Assembly (NCBI RefSeq): GCF_022180385.2
Contig: NZ_BQME02000001.1
Span: 62,001-126,000, forward strand
Reading direction: 5' to 3'
Length of the DNA: 64,000 bases
Source of the DNA: Paenibacillus sp. L3-i20
GTDB lineage: Bacteria > Bacillota > Bacilli > Paenibacillales > Paenibacillaceae
In this document: one piece after another, positions 17,266 to 25,990 of the stretch
Position numbering within the stretch: position 1 is the stretch's first letter
Layout: the number at the start of each line of letters is the position of its first letter
The notes under the pieces: generated by a model
The model's input: only the letters and a program-made list of their open reading frames with translations
Told to the model about the DNA's origin: nothing
Databases searched by the model: none
Translations under genes and position numbers: made by a program

Positions 17266-17709
17266 CTAAGCGCCGCTTTCCAAAATGATCGTTACTGGAC
17301 CCCAATTGGTCAGTTGCACGTCCATCATTGCACCGAATATTCCTGTCTCAACCTGTAATCCAAGCTGACTGAGAGCATTATTAAATGCGTCATACAATTC
17401 TTTCGCCTGCTCTGGCTTTGCAGCTGCCATAAAGTTAGGTCTTCTCCCTTTACGGCAATCAGCGTACAAAGTGAATTGAGATATGGACAAAATTGATCCG
17501 CCAACATCCTGAACTGAGAAATTCATTTTTTCGGATTCATCCTCAAAAATTCTAAGACCTGCAATTTTGTCAGCCATCCAACGTACATCCGACATCGTAT
17601 CTTCATGCGTAATGCCAACGAGCAAAACTAAGCCACTCTGGATCTCGCCAGTCACAATGCCATCGACAGTAACTTTTGCGCCTTTGCTTCTCTGCACAAC
17701 AACCTTCAA
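17266..17709 (-). CDS. dtd: D-aminoacyl-tRNA deacylase
   Basis: 147 residues, the usual DTD length. It starts [13 protein letters not shown], has the active-site motif SQFTLYAD (about 77-84) with GRRPNF after it, and the second signature NWGPVTI near the C-terminus. It removes D-amino acids and glycine mischarged on tRNA. It lies 14 bases after rel, the same pair as in B. subtilis. Confidence 0.96.
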   Translation of the reverse strand: MKVVVQRSKGAKVTVDGIVTGEIQSGLVLLVGITHEDTMSDVRWMADKIAGLRIFEDESEKMNFSVQDVGGSILSISQFTLYADCRKGRRPNFMAAAKPEQAKELYDAFNNALSQLGLQVETGIFGAMMDVQLTNWGPVTIILESGA

Positions 17710-17723
17710 TGAATAACTCTCCT

Positions 17724-19901
17724 CTATTGCATGATGCGCTGGACGGAATAAACATCCTGTACACGTTTAATCTTCTCTACAACCGCTGACAAATGTTCAA
17801 TATTACGAATCAGAACGGTCATATGGATGAGAGCCATCTTCGTTTTTACAGAACGACCAGTCACAGCCGAAATGTTCGTTTTGCTCTCCGATACGGCCTG
17901 CAGCACCTCGTTTAAGAGGCCTCTCCGATCATGGCCGGTAATTTCGATATCAACGCTGTAGTTGGCCTCAATAGATTCTTCCCACTCCACCTCGATAACA
18001 CGTTCTGCTTCTTCATCATCCGTTCCGAATGGAATGTTTAAACAATCCATTCTATGAACGGAAACACCGCGACCTCGAGTAATATAACCGACAATGGAAT
18101 CACCTGGAACCGGATTACAGCAACGGGCAAATCGAACAAGGAGATTATCAACACCTCTAACCGTTACACCATGATTCGGCCTGTTTTTACGATTAGAAGC
18201 CTTAATTTCTTTCTTTTCACCGTTAAGCTCGATAAGATTCGCTTCTTCTGCTTCCCTGCGCATCTTTTCTGTTAATTTGGTACAGATCTGAGCAGCTGTA
18301 ATGCCGCCGAAGCCGATTGCAGACATCATATCTTCCGTATCGTTAAAGGCGAACTTCCCAGCAGCTTCCTGAAGTTTATCTTCTGACAAAAATGCTGACG
18401 GCTCAAGTCCCAACCGTTTAAGCTCTCGCTCTAACAGATCACGGCCTTTCGCAACATTCTCATCTCGCTTCTCTTTCTTAAACCATTGTCTAATCTTACT
18501 CCGAGCATGGGAGGACTGAGCAATTTTCACCCAATCCTGACTCGGTCCGTAAGAATGTTTTGATGTCAAAATTTCTACGATATCACCGGTTTTGAGCTTA
18601 TGATCTAACGGTACAATTCGGCCATTCGCCTTCGCGCCTATTGTACGGTTCCCGACTTCGGTATGAATTCGATAAGCAAAGTCAAGCGGAACAGAACCAG
18701 CCGGAAGCTCGATAACTTCGCCGCTTGGAGTAAATACGAATACAAGATCAGCGAAGAAGTCCATTTTGAGTGATTCCATAAATTCGGAAGCATCACGTGC
18801 TTCGTGCTGCAGCTCCAAAATTTCTCTAAACCATGACATCTTATCTTCAAAGTTGCCATCAGGTACGATCATGCCTTCTTTATACGCCCAATGCGCGGCA
18901 ATCCCGTATTCCGAAGTGCGATGCATCTCCCATGTACGAATCTGAACTTCCGTCGGTTCGCCCTTTGGTCCAATAACTGTCGTATGCAACGACTGATACA
19001 TATTAGCCTTCGGCATTGCAATATAATCTTTAAACCTGCCAGGCATCGGTTTCCATAGAGTATGGATAATACCGAGTGTTGCATAACAATCCTTTATATT
19101 ATCAACAATGATCCGAATAGCAAGCAAATCATAGATTTCGTTAAATTGCTTGTTGCGGGCCGTCATTTTTTTGTAAATGCTATACAAATGTTTCGGCCTT
19201 CCAGAAATATCACCTTCGATACCCATTTCATCAAGTTTTTCCCGAATCCTTAAAATAACGTCATCGATAAACTGCTCGCGCTCCGCTCGTTTTTTCTTCA
19301 TCAGATTGGCAATGCGGTAATACTGCTGCGGATTAAGGTAACGAAGTGCAATATCCTCCATCTCCCACTTGATAGCCGATATACCAAGTCGATGAGCGAT
19401 AGGACAGAAGATTTCCAACGTCTCATATGCAATTCTCCGCTGAGACTCCTCTGATTGATATTTCAATGTACGCATATTGTGCAAACGGTCAGCAAGTTTG
19501 ATAAGTATTACTCGAATATCTTGTGCCATTGCTACAAACATTTTGCGGTAATTTTCGTTTTGTTGCTCTTCCTTAGATTGAAACCTTATTTTCTCAAGCT
19601 TGGTCAGTCCGTCAACAAGCATGGCACAAGTTTCGCCAAATTTCGCGCGGACGGTCCCCAAATCAACCGTCGTATCTTCAACAACATCATGAAGAAGCGC
19701 TGCGATTATCGACAGCACGTCCATACCCATATCCACCAATATGTCTGCAACCGTCACAGGATGCAAAATATAAGGTTCTCCCGATTTCCGCACTTGTCCG
19801 TGATGGGCTTGCTCTGCGAAATCATAGGCTTCCTTGATGCGTATGAGGTCCTGCTCTTTCATATAGACGGATGCCTTCTCAAGTAACTGCTCTATGCCCA
19901 T
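17724..19901 (-). CDS. rel: Bifunctional (p)ppGpp synthetase/hydrolase (Rel)
   Basis: 725 residues, the length of Firmicute Rel. An HD hydrolase domain (about 25-200) with HPVTVADIL and LLHDVVEDT, a synthetase domain (about 230-350) with [25 protein letters not shown] (about 390-455), a Cys-containing zinc-finger-type region with [12 protein letters not shown], and a C-terminal ACT domain. HD-site residues are intact, so both making and breaking of (p)ppGpp are expected. The ATG follows AAAGGGACG. The upstream gene apt is cut off by a terminator at 20075-20123, so rel probably has its own promoter in 19902-20070, which I could not define. Confidence 0.96.
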   Translation of the reverse strand: MGIEQLLEKASVYMKEQDLIRIKEAYDFAEQAHHGQVRKSGEPYILHPVTVADILVDMGMDVLSIIAALLHDVVEDTTVDLGTVRAKFGETCAMLVDGLTKLEKIRFQSKEEQQNENYRKMFVAMAQDIRVILIKLADRLHNMRTLKYQSEESQRRIAYETLEIFCPIAHRLGISAIKWEMEDIALRYLNPQQYYRIANLMKKKRAEREQFIDDVILRIREKLDEMGIEGDISGRPKHLYSIYKKMTARNKQFNEIYDLLAIRIIVDNIKDCYATLGIIHTLWKPMPGRFKDYIAMPKANMYQSLHTTVIGPKGEPTEVQIRTWEMHRTSEYGIAAHWAYKEGMIVPDGNFEDKMSWFREILELQHEARDASEFMESLKMDFFADLVFVFTPSGEVIELPAGSVPLDFAYRIHTEVGNRTIGAKANGRIVPLDHKLKTGDIVEILTSKHSYGPSQDWVKIAQSSHARSKIRQWFKKEKRDENVAKGRDLLERELKRLGLEPSAFLSEDKLQEAAGKFAFNDTEDMMSAIGFGGITAAQICTKLTEKMRREAEEANLIELNGEKKEIKASNRKNRPNHGVTVRGVDNLLVRFARCCNPVPGDSIVGYITRGRGVSVHRMDCLNIPFGTDDEEAERVIEVEWEESIEANYSVDIEITGHDRRGLLNEVLQAVSESKTNISAVTGRSVKTKMALIHMTVLIRNIEHLSAVVEKIKRVQDVYSVQRIMQ

Positions 19902-20074
19902 GAAACGTCCCTTTCCAAGCGTAAACGGTTAACGCCATCTTTTTCTCTTCCAAATGTAACCGCTTATACCTAATGCTTGCACATCGGTTAGCGGATTTCC
20001 GTTCAGACATTTTCCGAGTTTTCTAATATTATGCCTTTAACTAAGCCGCCCCGTCAACTTCCATAATAAAAAAT

Positions 20075-20123
20075 GAGCCGCCAGCTTCATCCCGTCACTA
20101 GACGCGATAACAAATGGCGGCTC
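20075..20123. terminator. Terminator downstream of apt
   Basis: GAGCCGCCA (20075-20083) pairs with TGGCGGCTC (20115-20123) around a 31-base loop. Flanking A and T runs allow action on both strands; it ends the recJ-apt transcript. Confidence 0.75.
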
Positions 20124-20152
20124 TTATTTAATGACTTAAAGAGCGGTTATCT

Positions 20153-20683
20153 TTATTCATATGTCATAAGTGAGAACAATTCGATGCCATCTAATTTCTC
20201 ACGGCCATTCAAATATAAAAGCTCAATTAGGAATGCTGCGCCTACCACTTCTCCACCAAGCTGGCGAATAAGGTTCATCGAAGTAGCAATTGTTCCACCT
20301 GTAGCAAGTAGATCATCAGCGATCAAGACACGCTGGCCTGGGCTGATTGCATCTTTATGCATAGCAAGCTGATCATTACCATATTCCAAGTCATAACTTG
20401 CTGAAATTGTCTCACCAGGAAGTTTGCCACTCTTACGAATTGGAGCAAAACCAACGCCTAATGCAAGCGCAAGCGGAGCGCCAACAACGAAGCCACGAGC
20501 CTCTGGACCTGCAATAACATCAATTTGAAGATGTTCTACAGCAGCTCTCATCTCTTCAATAACAGCACGATATGCCGGACCATCCTTTAACAAGGTCGTA
20601 ATATCTTTAAAGCGAATACCTGGCTGTGGGAAATCCGGTATAACGCGAATGTAATCTTTGAAATTGTAAGTGACTTTGGACAC
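20153..20683 (-). CDS. apt: Adenine phosphoribosyltransferase
   Basis: 176 residues. It has [18 protein letters not shown] near the start and the PRPP loop [13 protein letters not shown] (about 122-134) with the typical GPEARGF before it. It makes AMP from adenine and PRPP in purine salvage. The start codon is GTG at 20683, with AAGGG ten bases upstream. It lies 41 bases after recJ, a pairing conserved in Bacilli, next to rel. Confidence 0.96.
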   Translation of the reverse strand: MSKVTYNFKDYIRVIPDFPQPGIRFKDITTLLKDGPAYRAVIEEMRAAVEHLQIDVIAGPEARGFVVGAPLALALGVGFAPIRKSGKLPGETISASYDLEYGNDQLAMHKDAISPGQRVLIADDLLATGGTIATSMNLIRQLGGEVVGAAFLIELLYLNGREKLDGIELFSLMTYE

Positions 20684-20724
20684 GATGGGTCAACCCTTTC
20701 TTTACGTACAAAATAATCTGTTCT

Positions 20725-22740
20725 TTAAATTGGTACATGAGAACGATCAGAACGTTCCTTAGCAGCGCAGTAACACTGCGAAGATGTTAATTCACGCTTC
20801 TCAGGTGAAGAGACAGCATTGAAGCTACCATCCTTTATTTCGATAAACTTCAACTCTTCGAATACGTCAAGCATAAGCCGTACTGCATCTGCCGTCAAGC
20901 CGATTTGCTCTGCCAGTTTTTCTGTCAATCCATATAGTGGTGCTTGACCTATTCTTCGCAGCTGCTGATATACGATTCCAAACTGTTCACGATTTGGAAA
21001 TTCAGGTAGCGGAGCTGGCTCATAGTGAAGATCATGTAATTGCAATTGAGGCTTTTTTTGCCCATTCCATTCATTAATGGAAAGCTCACCGATAATATCA
21101 ATAGCACAACCTTTATGAAGTCTAACCGCCATATCACCCTTGCCAAAGGCAATCACATCAAGAAGCTTCCTACCACTTCCAATAGCAAGCTTCAAATGTT
21201 TGGCTTCCTTACCGATTGCTCGTTTATCTGCCAGCTCTGCTCCTTCGAACAGCAGCCTTGGAGCTCGGTTGCCTATTCCGAATGGCTCTAGAAGAGCAAG
21301 CTGTGTAATCGTCTCAATGCTGGCATCTTCCAATGTGCATTGAATATCAATAGCAGTTCTAGGAATCCAGTCCTCTTCACTTAGCCAATCGATCGCTAAT
21401 TGAGACATGCGAGCTTCCAATTGCTCCAAATGATCACGGTGCAAAGTCATACCTGCCGCCGCCTGATGACCACCGTAATGATCCAGCAAAGATTCGCACT
21501 CCGTCAATGCAGCATGTAGGTCAAAGCCTGCAATCGAACGAGCCGACCCTTTGCACATCCCTGTTTTTTCATCAATTCCAAAGATGACAACCGGTTTATA
21601 ATGACGTTCCAGCAGTTTCGAAGCAACAATACCGATAACTCCGACATTCCAGCCCTCTGCCCCCAATATAATAACTGCCGGCTCTGCATCACCAGTAGCA
21701 ACTAGCGCTTCCCGCTTTGACTGCCACTTATCTTCGGCTTCCTTCACTATCGTTTCAACAATTCTCTGGCGTTCTTTGTTGAGATTATCTAAACCAATGG
21801 CCTGAAGAATGGCAACATCATAATCGGGTGTGGTCAGCATCTCCACAGCTCGCTTGGCATGATCCAACCTGCCCGCGGCATTCACACGAGGTGCCATACC
21901 GAATGCAATGCTGGTAGATGTTAACGCATCTAACTCTAGTCCTGTAACTTCTGCTAATGCGCGGAATCCAATGCTCGGATCGTTTCGCATTTTCTCTAGT
22001 CCGTAACGAACCAAAATTCGATTTTCATCAACTAGCGGCATCAAATCTGCTACTGTACCTAGACTGACAATGTCCGTAAGATCTAAAGGTGGACGATTAA
22101 GCAAGGCTGTAGCGAGCTTGAAGGCAACACCAACACCTGCTAATCCTTTAAACGGGTAAGTACAATGCTCTTGTTTAGGATTTATAATGGCAAAAGCATT
22201 TGGAAGCACTTCAGGCGGCTCATGATGATCAGTCACGACGACATCTATTCCTAATTGCCTTGCGTATTCGATTTGATCATACGCACTTATACCAGTGTCA
22301 ACGGTTACAATTAACTTAACACCAGCATCCGCTGCTTGTTTAATTGCATTGATGTTGAGCCCATAACCTTCGATAGCGCGATGTGGAATATAATAGTCGA
22401 AATTCAACTTCATTTCGCGAAACACATGAACAAGCAATGATGTACTCGATACTCCATCAGCATCATAATCGCCATAAATGCGTATTTTTTCACCATTGTC
22501 GTTAGCCGTTTGAATACGATCAACAGCTGACTTCATCCCATGTAATAAGTAGGGATCATGAAGCAACTCTTCACCGCCATAAAGAAATTGACGAGCGCTG
22601 AGTTGCTCTCTAAAGCCCCTTTGAACGAGCAAACGGGTTACTAAAAGCGGTAACCCCAGTTCCTTGCACAGTTGTTGAGAAGCTTGCTCTTCGGCGTCCC
22701 CCCAAGTTGCAACATCCCACCGGGTTGTTCTATGGATCAT
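20725..22740 (-). CDS. recJ: Single-stranded-DNA-specific exonuclease RecJ
   Basis: 671 residues. DHH phosphoesterase motifs are complete: DYDADGVSSTSLL (near 84), DTGIS, VTDHHEPP (near 155) and DHA1 motif YGGHQAAAGM (near 415), followed by an OB-like domain. After residue 570 only about 100 residues remain, with a winged-helix-like stretch. B. subtilis RecJ is about 786 residues, so the C-terminal extension is shorter here. It degrades 5' ends in repair and fork processing. GGGAG lies before the ATG; apt follows. Confidence 0.94.
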   Translation of the reverse strand: MIHRTTRWDVATWGDAEEQASQQLCKELGLPLLVTRLLVQRGFREQLSARQFLYGGEELLHDPYLLHGMKSAVDRIQTANDNGEKIRIYGDYDADGVSSTSLLVHVFREMKLNFDYYIPHRAIEGYGLNINAIKQAADAGVKLIVTVDTGISAYDQIEYARQLGIDVVVTDHHEPPEVLPNAFAIINPKQEHCTYPFKGLAGVGVAFKLATALLNRPPLDLTDIVSLGTVADLMPLVDENRILVRYGLEKMRNDPSIGFRALAEVTGLELDALTSTSIAFGMAPRVNAAGRLDHAKRAVEMLTTPDYDVAILQAIGLDNLNKERQRIVETIVKEAEDKWQSKREALVATGDAEPAVIILGAEGWNVGVIGIVASKLLERHYKPVVIFGIDEKTGMCKGSARSIAGFDLHAALTECESLLDHYGGHQAAAGMTLHRDHLEQLEARMSQLAIDWLSEEDWIPRTAIDIQCTLEDASIETITQLALLEPFGIGNRAPRLLFEGAELADKRAIGKEAKHLKLAIGSGRKLLDVIAFGKGDMAVRLHKGCAIDIIGELSINEWNGQKKPQLQLHDLHYEPAPLPEFPNREQFGIVYQQLRRIGQAPLYGLTEKLAEQIGLTADAVRLMLDVFEELKFIEIKDGSFNAVSSPEKRELTSSQCYCAAKERSDRSHVPI

Positions 22741-22771
22741 CAGGTCAACTCCCTTTCTGCTGTCGTACTTT

Positions 22772-23188
22772 TTATTGCAGCAGTGTCGGCATCTGCTCCT
22801 GATTTAGTTCATGATTAGATTTATACGGATATCCCGGGTCATAAGGTTCGACATAAATCGAAACATCAGAAAGATGCAAGAAGCGATGCATCAATAACAA
22901 CTTGACCTTCTTTGCAATTTCTTGTCCTTCTAAAACTGATATACGCGGATTCACACTAATAACAACTTCCGCAATTACATAATGTCCATGCTCCTTAGCA
23001 CGGAGTGATTGTACAGTAACGACGCCTTCTACACGTTGAATAACCTGCATCAGTTCATCTGCAGATTCTTCAATAACCGTTTCCTTGCGTCTTCTACGAA
23101 CACTCCGAAGCAGATCGTCCAACACGTTTTCCCATAAGCGTTTCCTGCTTGCAGGATACTTCTTCACGTCTCGCTGTCTGGTTGACAT
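22772..23188 (-). CDS. Stand-alone cation-efflux (CDF) cytoplasmic dimerisation domain protein
   Basis: 138 residues, all soluble. Residues about 38-115 match the C-terminal ZT-dimer domain of CDF transporters: ADELMQVIQRVEGVV, LRAKEHGHYVIAEVVISV and VSIYVEP. A full CDF transporter has about 300 residues with six membrane helices, none of which is present. The N-terminus is instead basic (RSVRRRRK). It has its own good start (GGAGG, then ATG), so it is translated rather than a mere relic. It could be a remnant, or a regulator that pairs with a full transporter elsewhere. It lies between the secF repeat array and recJ. Confidence 0.78.
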   Translation of the reverse strand: MSTRQRDVKKYPASRKRLWENVLDDLLRSVRRRRKETVIEESADELMQVIQRVEGVVTVQSLRAKEHGHYVIAEVVISVNPRISVLEGQEIAKKVKLLLMHRFLHLSDVSIYVEPYDPGYPYKSNHELNQEQMPTLLQ

Positions 23189-23201
23189 TTGTACCTCCTA
23201 C

Positions 23202-23320
23202 AAGGTTTTGCGCAGCAAAACCTACTTCGTAAGCATTATCCTAAGGTTTTGCGCAGCAAAACCTACTTCGTAAGCATTATCCTAAGGTTTTGCACAGCAA
23301 AACCTACTTCGTAAGCATTA
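23202..23320. repeat. Three tandem 41-bp repeats, each with a perfect hairpin
   Basis: Units begin at 23202, 23243 and 23284 with a strict 41-base period. Each contains AGGTTTTGC-GCA-GCAAAACCT (9-bp arms) followed by CTACTTCGTAAGCATTA. Units 1 and 2 are identical where they can be compared; unit 3 has one base changed in the loop (CACA for CGCA). The near identity means recent expansion. The array fills the gap between secF and the CDF-domain gene. Confidence 0.92.
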
Positions 23321-23345
23321 ACGCTACTCCATTATGGAGTAGCGT
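23321..23345. terminator. Perfect hairpin overlapping the secF stop codon
   Basis: ACGCTACTCC (23321-23330) and GGAGTAGCGT (23336-23345) are perfect arms around ATTAT; the loop contains the secF TAA. It directly abuts the 41-bp repeat array. There is no U-run on the - strand, so termination would be weak; it may instead protect the secDF mRNA end. Confidence 0.55.
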
Positions 23346-24261
23346 TTGTAGCAACTTTTGGCTTCGGCTTATGATTACGTTTCAACAAGTACCACAATGG
23401 ACTTGCAATAAAGATCGTGGAGTAAGCTCCACTAAACAAACCGATAAGAAGTGCTAGACAGAACATTTTGATAGATGGACTTCCAAGAAGGAATATACAT
23501 AGCGTTACAATAACAACCGTCAAAACGGTATATAAGTTCCTTGCCATTGTCTGCCAAATACTCGCATTAACCAATTCTGCTAATTGGCTGTGACTTTTAA
23601 TTGACGCAAACCGCTGATTCTCACGAATTCGGTCAAAAATAACGATCTTATCATTGATAGAATATCCAAGTGTTGTTAGCACTGCAGCAATAAAAGGAAG
23701 ATCAACTTCAAAGCGGAAGATCGAGAATACCGCAACTACAACGAAGCTATCATACAAAATAGAAATATTAGCTGCTAATGCAAAACGCCATTCAAAACGA
23801 ACCATCACATAAAGCATAATTCCGAAGCTCGCAACCAATATTGCCCAGATGGTTTTAATGCCTAATTCGCGGGCAATATCAGGTGAAACTACATTTACCT
23901 CTGCAGAAATATCATTTCCAAACTTAGACTTCAATACGTCTAACACTTTATTAGATTGATCTTGATTCAGGACATCGTCAAAACGAATAGATATCCGATC
24001 GTTATCCGTTCCTCCTACAGTATGGGCAGCATTGCCATGACCTGCAGACGTCAACGCTTCAGTTACTTCAGCCTGAGTAATTGATTTACCTACGGATACA
24101 TCCATATTGGAACCCGCTTTAAAATCGACTCCCAAATTCAATTGAAATAACAATAGCGATAAAATACCAGCGATCGTTAGAACGATAGAGAAAGTGAAAA
24201 ATTTGTTGCGATTTCCTACTACATCATATCGAATCTTTGTATTATAGTTCACGAATTTCAC
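23332..24261 (-). CDS. secF: Protein translocase subunit SecF
   Basis: 309 residues. One N-terminal helix, a periplasmic-type domain with GVDFKAGSNMDV, and a C-terminal five-helix bundle with TLGYSINDKIVIFDRIREN. With SecD it uses the proton gradient to drive late export steps through SecYEG. It overlaps the end of secD by 20 bases. B. subtilis has a fused SecDF; here the two are separate. Confidence 0.96.
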   Translation of the reverse strand: MKFVNYNTKIRYDVVGNRNKFFTFSIVLTIAGILSLLLFQLNLGVDFKAGSNMDVSVGKSITQAEVTEALTSAGHGNAAHTVGGTDNDRISIRFDDVLNQDQSNKVLDVLKSKFGNDISAEVNVVSPDIARELGIKTIWAILVASFGIMLYVMVRFEWRFALAANISILYDSFVVVAVFSIFRFEVDLPFIAAVLTTLGYSINDKIVIFDRIRENQRFASIKSHSQLAELVNASIWQTMARNLYTVLTVVIVTLCIFLLGSPSIKMFCLALLIGLFSGAYSTIFIASPLWYLLKRNHKPKPKVATNATP

Positions 24262-25480
24262 TCTCCTTCACACCATAGTAGCTCGGTTTCATAAACTTAT
24301 TGCTCCGAACAAGCAGTGTCATCAAGAAGCGAGCGAAGAATATGTTCGTTAAGATACTAACAAGAATACTGAAAATCATCGTAAGAGCAAAACCTTTAAT
24401 AGCACCATCACCGATAACATAAAGTACTCCGCTGGCAATAATACTCGTAATATTCGCATCCATTATTGTACGGAACGAGTTTTTGGAACCTGCTTTTAGA
24501 GAAGAGAACATACTTTTACCACTGCGAATCTCTTCTTTAATGCGCTCTGCAGTAATAATGTTGGCATCAACCGCCATACCTACACCAAGAACAAATGCCG
24601 CAATACCTGGCAATGTCAACGTTGCATTCATCAAATTTTGTACAAGGATTAGCAACCATGCATAAGTGATAATTGTAATAGATGCCACAGCACCTGGAAC
24701 TCGGAAAATAACAACCATAAACACAAGAACGATAAGCGAGCCGATTATACCAGCTGTAACGGTATCTTTTAACGATTCCATACCTAGCTTAGCGCCAACG
24801 CTTTGGGTATATTTTTCCTCTAGCTTAAGTGGAAGTGAACCCATATTGATGAGATCGCGCAATTCCTTAGCTTCATCCAACGTACCATCTGGACCAAGTC
24901 CGATTTGAGCAGTTTCACTACGAATTTCCTGCTCAACTCTAGGGCTGGAAATTTCCTCTTCATCCAAATAGATAGCTAAATATTGACCAATCAAACCTTT
25001 TGTAATATCGCCAAATTTATTGGCATCCTTTAACTGGATCGTGACGATAGGTTCATTCAATGGACCCGTTACAACGGCTGCACCATTTTCTTTAAAATCT
25101 GTACCGGTCAGCATAATTTTACCGTCTGGTGCACGGAAAGTTAAATTAATTGGTTTCGATAACAATTCACGAACTGCATTTTCATCCTCTACTCCCGGAA
25201 GCTTAACGCGAATTCGATTTTTTCCCTCTGTCGTAATTTCAGGCTCTACCAGTCCTGATGCATCAATCCGCTTCTGTAAACTTTGAGCAGTCTGCTTCAA
25301 TGATTCTGGCGTTACAGCTTGACCTCCCTCATACGGCGAGGCTTCAAACAACACCTCAAATCCGCCCTTCAGGTCTAGGCCTAACTTAACATCTTTCAGT
25401 ATTGCTGGGCTTGTCCCAACGATTACGGCGAACACGACAACCACGACCGCAAGGAAGGCAACTATTCTCTTCCCGAACAT
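24242..25480 (-). CDS. secD: Protein translocase subunit SecD
   Basis: 412 residues. It has LGLDLKGGFEVLFEA near the start, a first extracytoplasmic domain (about 40-235) and a helical bundle with GVGMAVDANIITAERIKEE, the SecD signature with the proton-path Asp. At 412 residues it is of the short Gram-positive type. It is first in the secD-secF pair and lies downstream of the comN terminator. Confidence 0.96.
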   Translation of the reverse strand: MFGKRIVAFLAVVVVVFAVIVGTSPAILKDVKLGLDLKGGFEVLFEASPYEGGQAVTPESLKQTAQSLQKRIDASGLVEPEITTEGKNRIRVKLPGVEDENAVRELLSKPINLTFRAPDGKIMLTGTDFKENGAAVVTGPLNEPIVTIQLKDANKFGDITKGLIGQYLAIYLDEEEISSPRVEQEIRSETAQIGLGPDGTLDEAKELRDLINMGSLPLKLEEKYTQSVGAKLGMESLKDTVTAGIIGSLIVLVFMVVIFRVPGAVASITIITYAWLLILVQNLMNATLTLPGIAAFVLGVGMAVDANIITAERIKEEIRSGKSMFSSLKAGSKNSFRTIMDANITSIIASGVLYVIGDGAIKGFALTMIFSILVSILTNIFFARFLMTLLVRSNKFMKPSYYGVKESEIREL

Positions 25481-25550
25481 ACGTATTAATCCCCCTTATG
25501 ATCTCAATATGCCTATTATACAGATGCAGTAAAAACGAGTCAAAAAGAAA

Positions 25551-25576
25551 GAACCCAATTCATTTAGAATGGGTTC
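25551..25576 (-). terminator. Hairpin at the end of comN
   Basis: GAACCCA (25551-25557) pairs with TGGGTTC (25570-25576), extended by TTC/GAA after a one-base bulge. On the - strand TTTCTTTTTGAC follows, a usable U-run. The stem overlaps the last codons of comN. Confidence 0.7.
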
Positions 25577-25803
25577 CCTTTATATGCGCTCATCGTCATA
25601 AAATTCATGAATTGAGTTACCTTGAGTGAGAGGATGTCGTTAACTAATTGATGTAGTTCTGGCTGTCCTGTCTTCACATATTTGGCATTTACGCACTCCC
25701 ATACTTCCTTACCAGTAACGTGCTCATAACCGATTAATCTAAATTCCTCGGCTTTGCTCTGACATAACTCCTCAATCGTTGCAGCTAATTCTTCGTCCGA
25801 CAT
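25564..25803 (-). CDS. comN: Post-transcriptional regulator ComN-like
   Basis: 79 residues from the ATG at 25803, which has GGAGG six bases upstream. The frame is open further to 25824 without such a site. The sequence matches the small helical ComN/YrzD family: CQSKAEEFRLIGYEHVTGKEVWECV and a late LSLKVTQFMNFM. In B. subtilis ComN acts on the comE mRNA and lies beside secDF and spoVB, as here. Function is by family and position. Confidence 0.82.
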   Translation of the reverse strand: MSDEELAATIEELCQSKAEEFRLIGYEHVTGKEVWECVNAKYVKTGQPELHQLVNDILSLKVTQFMNFMTMSAYKGNPF

Positions 25804-25918
25804 GCCACACCTCCTCGTTTGCAATGCTGTTCCATACGTATTCGATACCTAGTATTCATTCTCCTGCACTATAAAAATCCTTGAGCAAAAATGACAGACA
25901 TGGAAAGGGACATGCTGA

Positions 25919-25945
25919 GCATAAAGTGATAATAAGGCATGTACA
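25919..25945 (+). promoter_or_regulatory. Possible sigma-E-type promoter of spoVB
   Basis: GCATAAA (from 25919) and CATGTACA (25938-25945) resemble the sigma-E -35 and -10 elements at plausible spacing, about 45 bases before the chosen start. spoVB is a sigma-E gene in B. subtilis. The -10 match is imperfect. Confidence 0.35.
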
Positions 25946-25990
25946 GATGAAGTCGCCCGGTCTATCTAAAAGGAGATGAGGTCGTCAATT

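Noticed and set aside
23202-23320. Tandem repeats as a possible CRISPR array
   Set aside because: Units are contiguous with no unique spacers and each repeat carries its own strong hairpin; no cas genes are near. The same reasoning excludes the 30-bp and 36-bp arrays.
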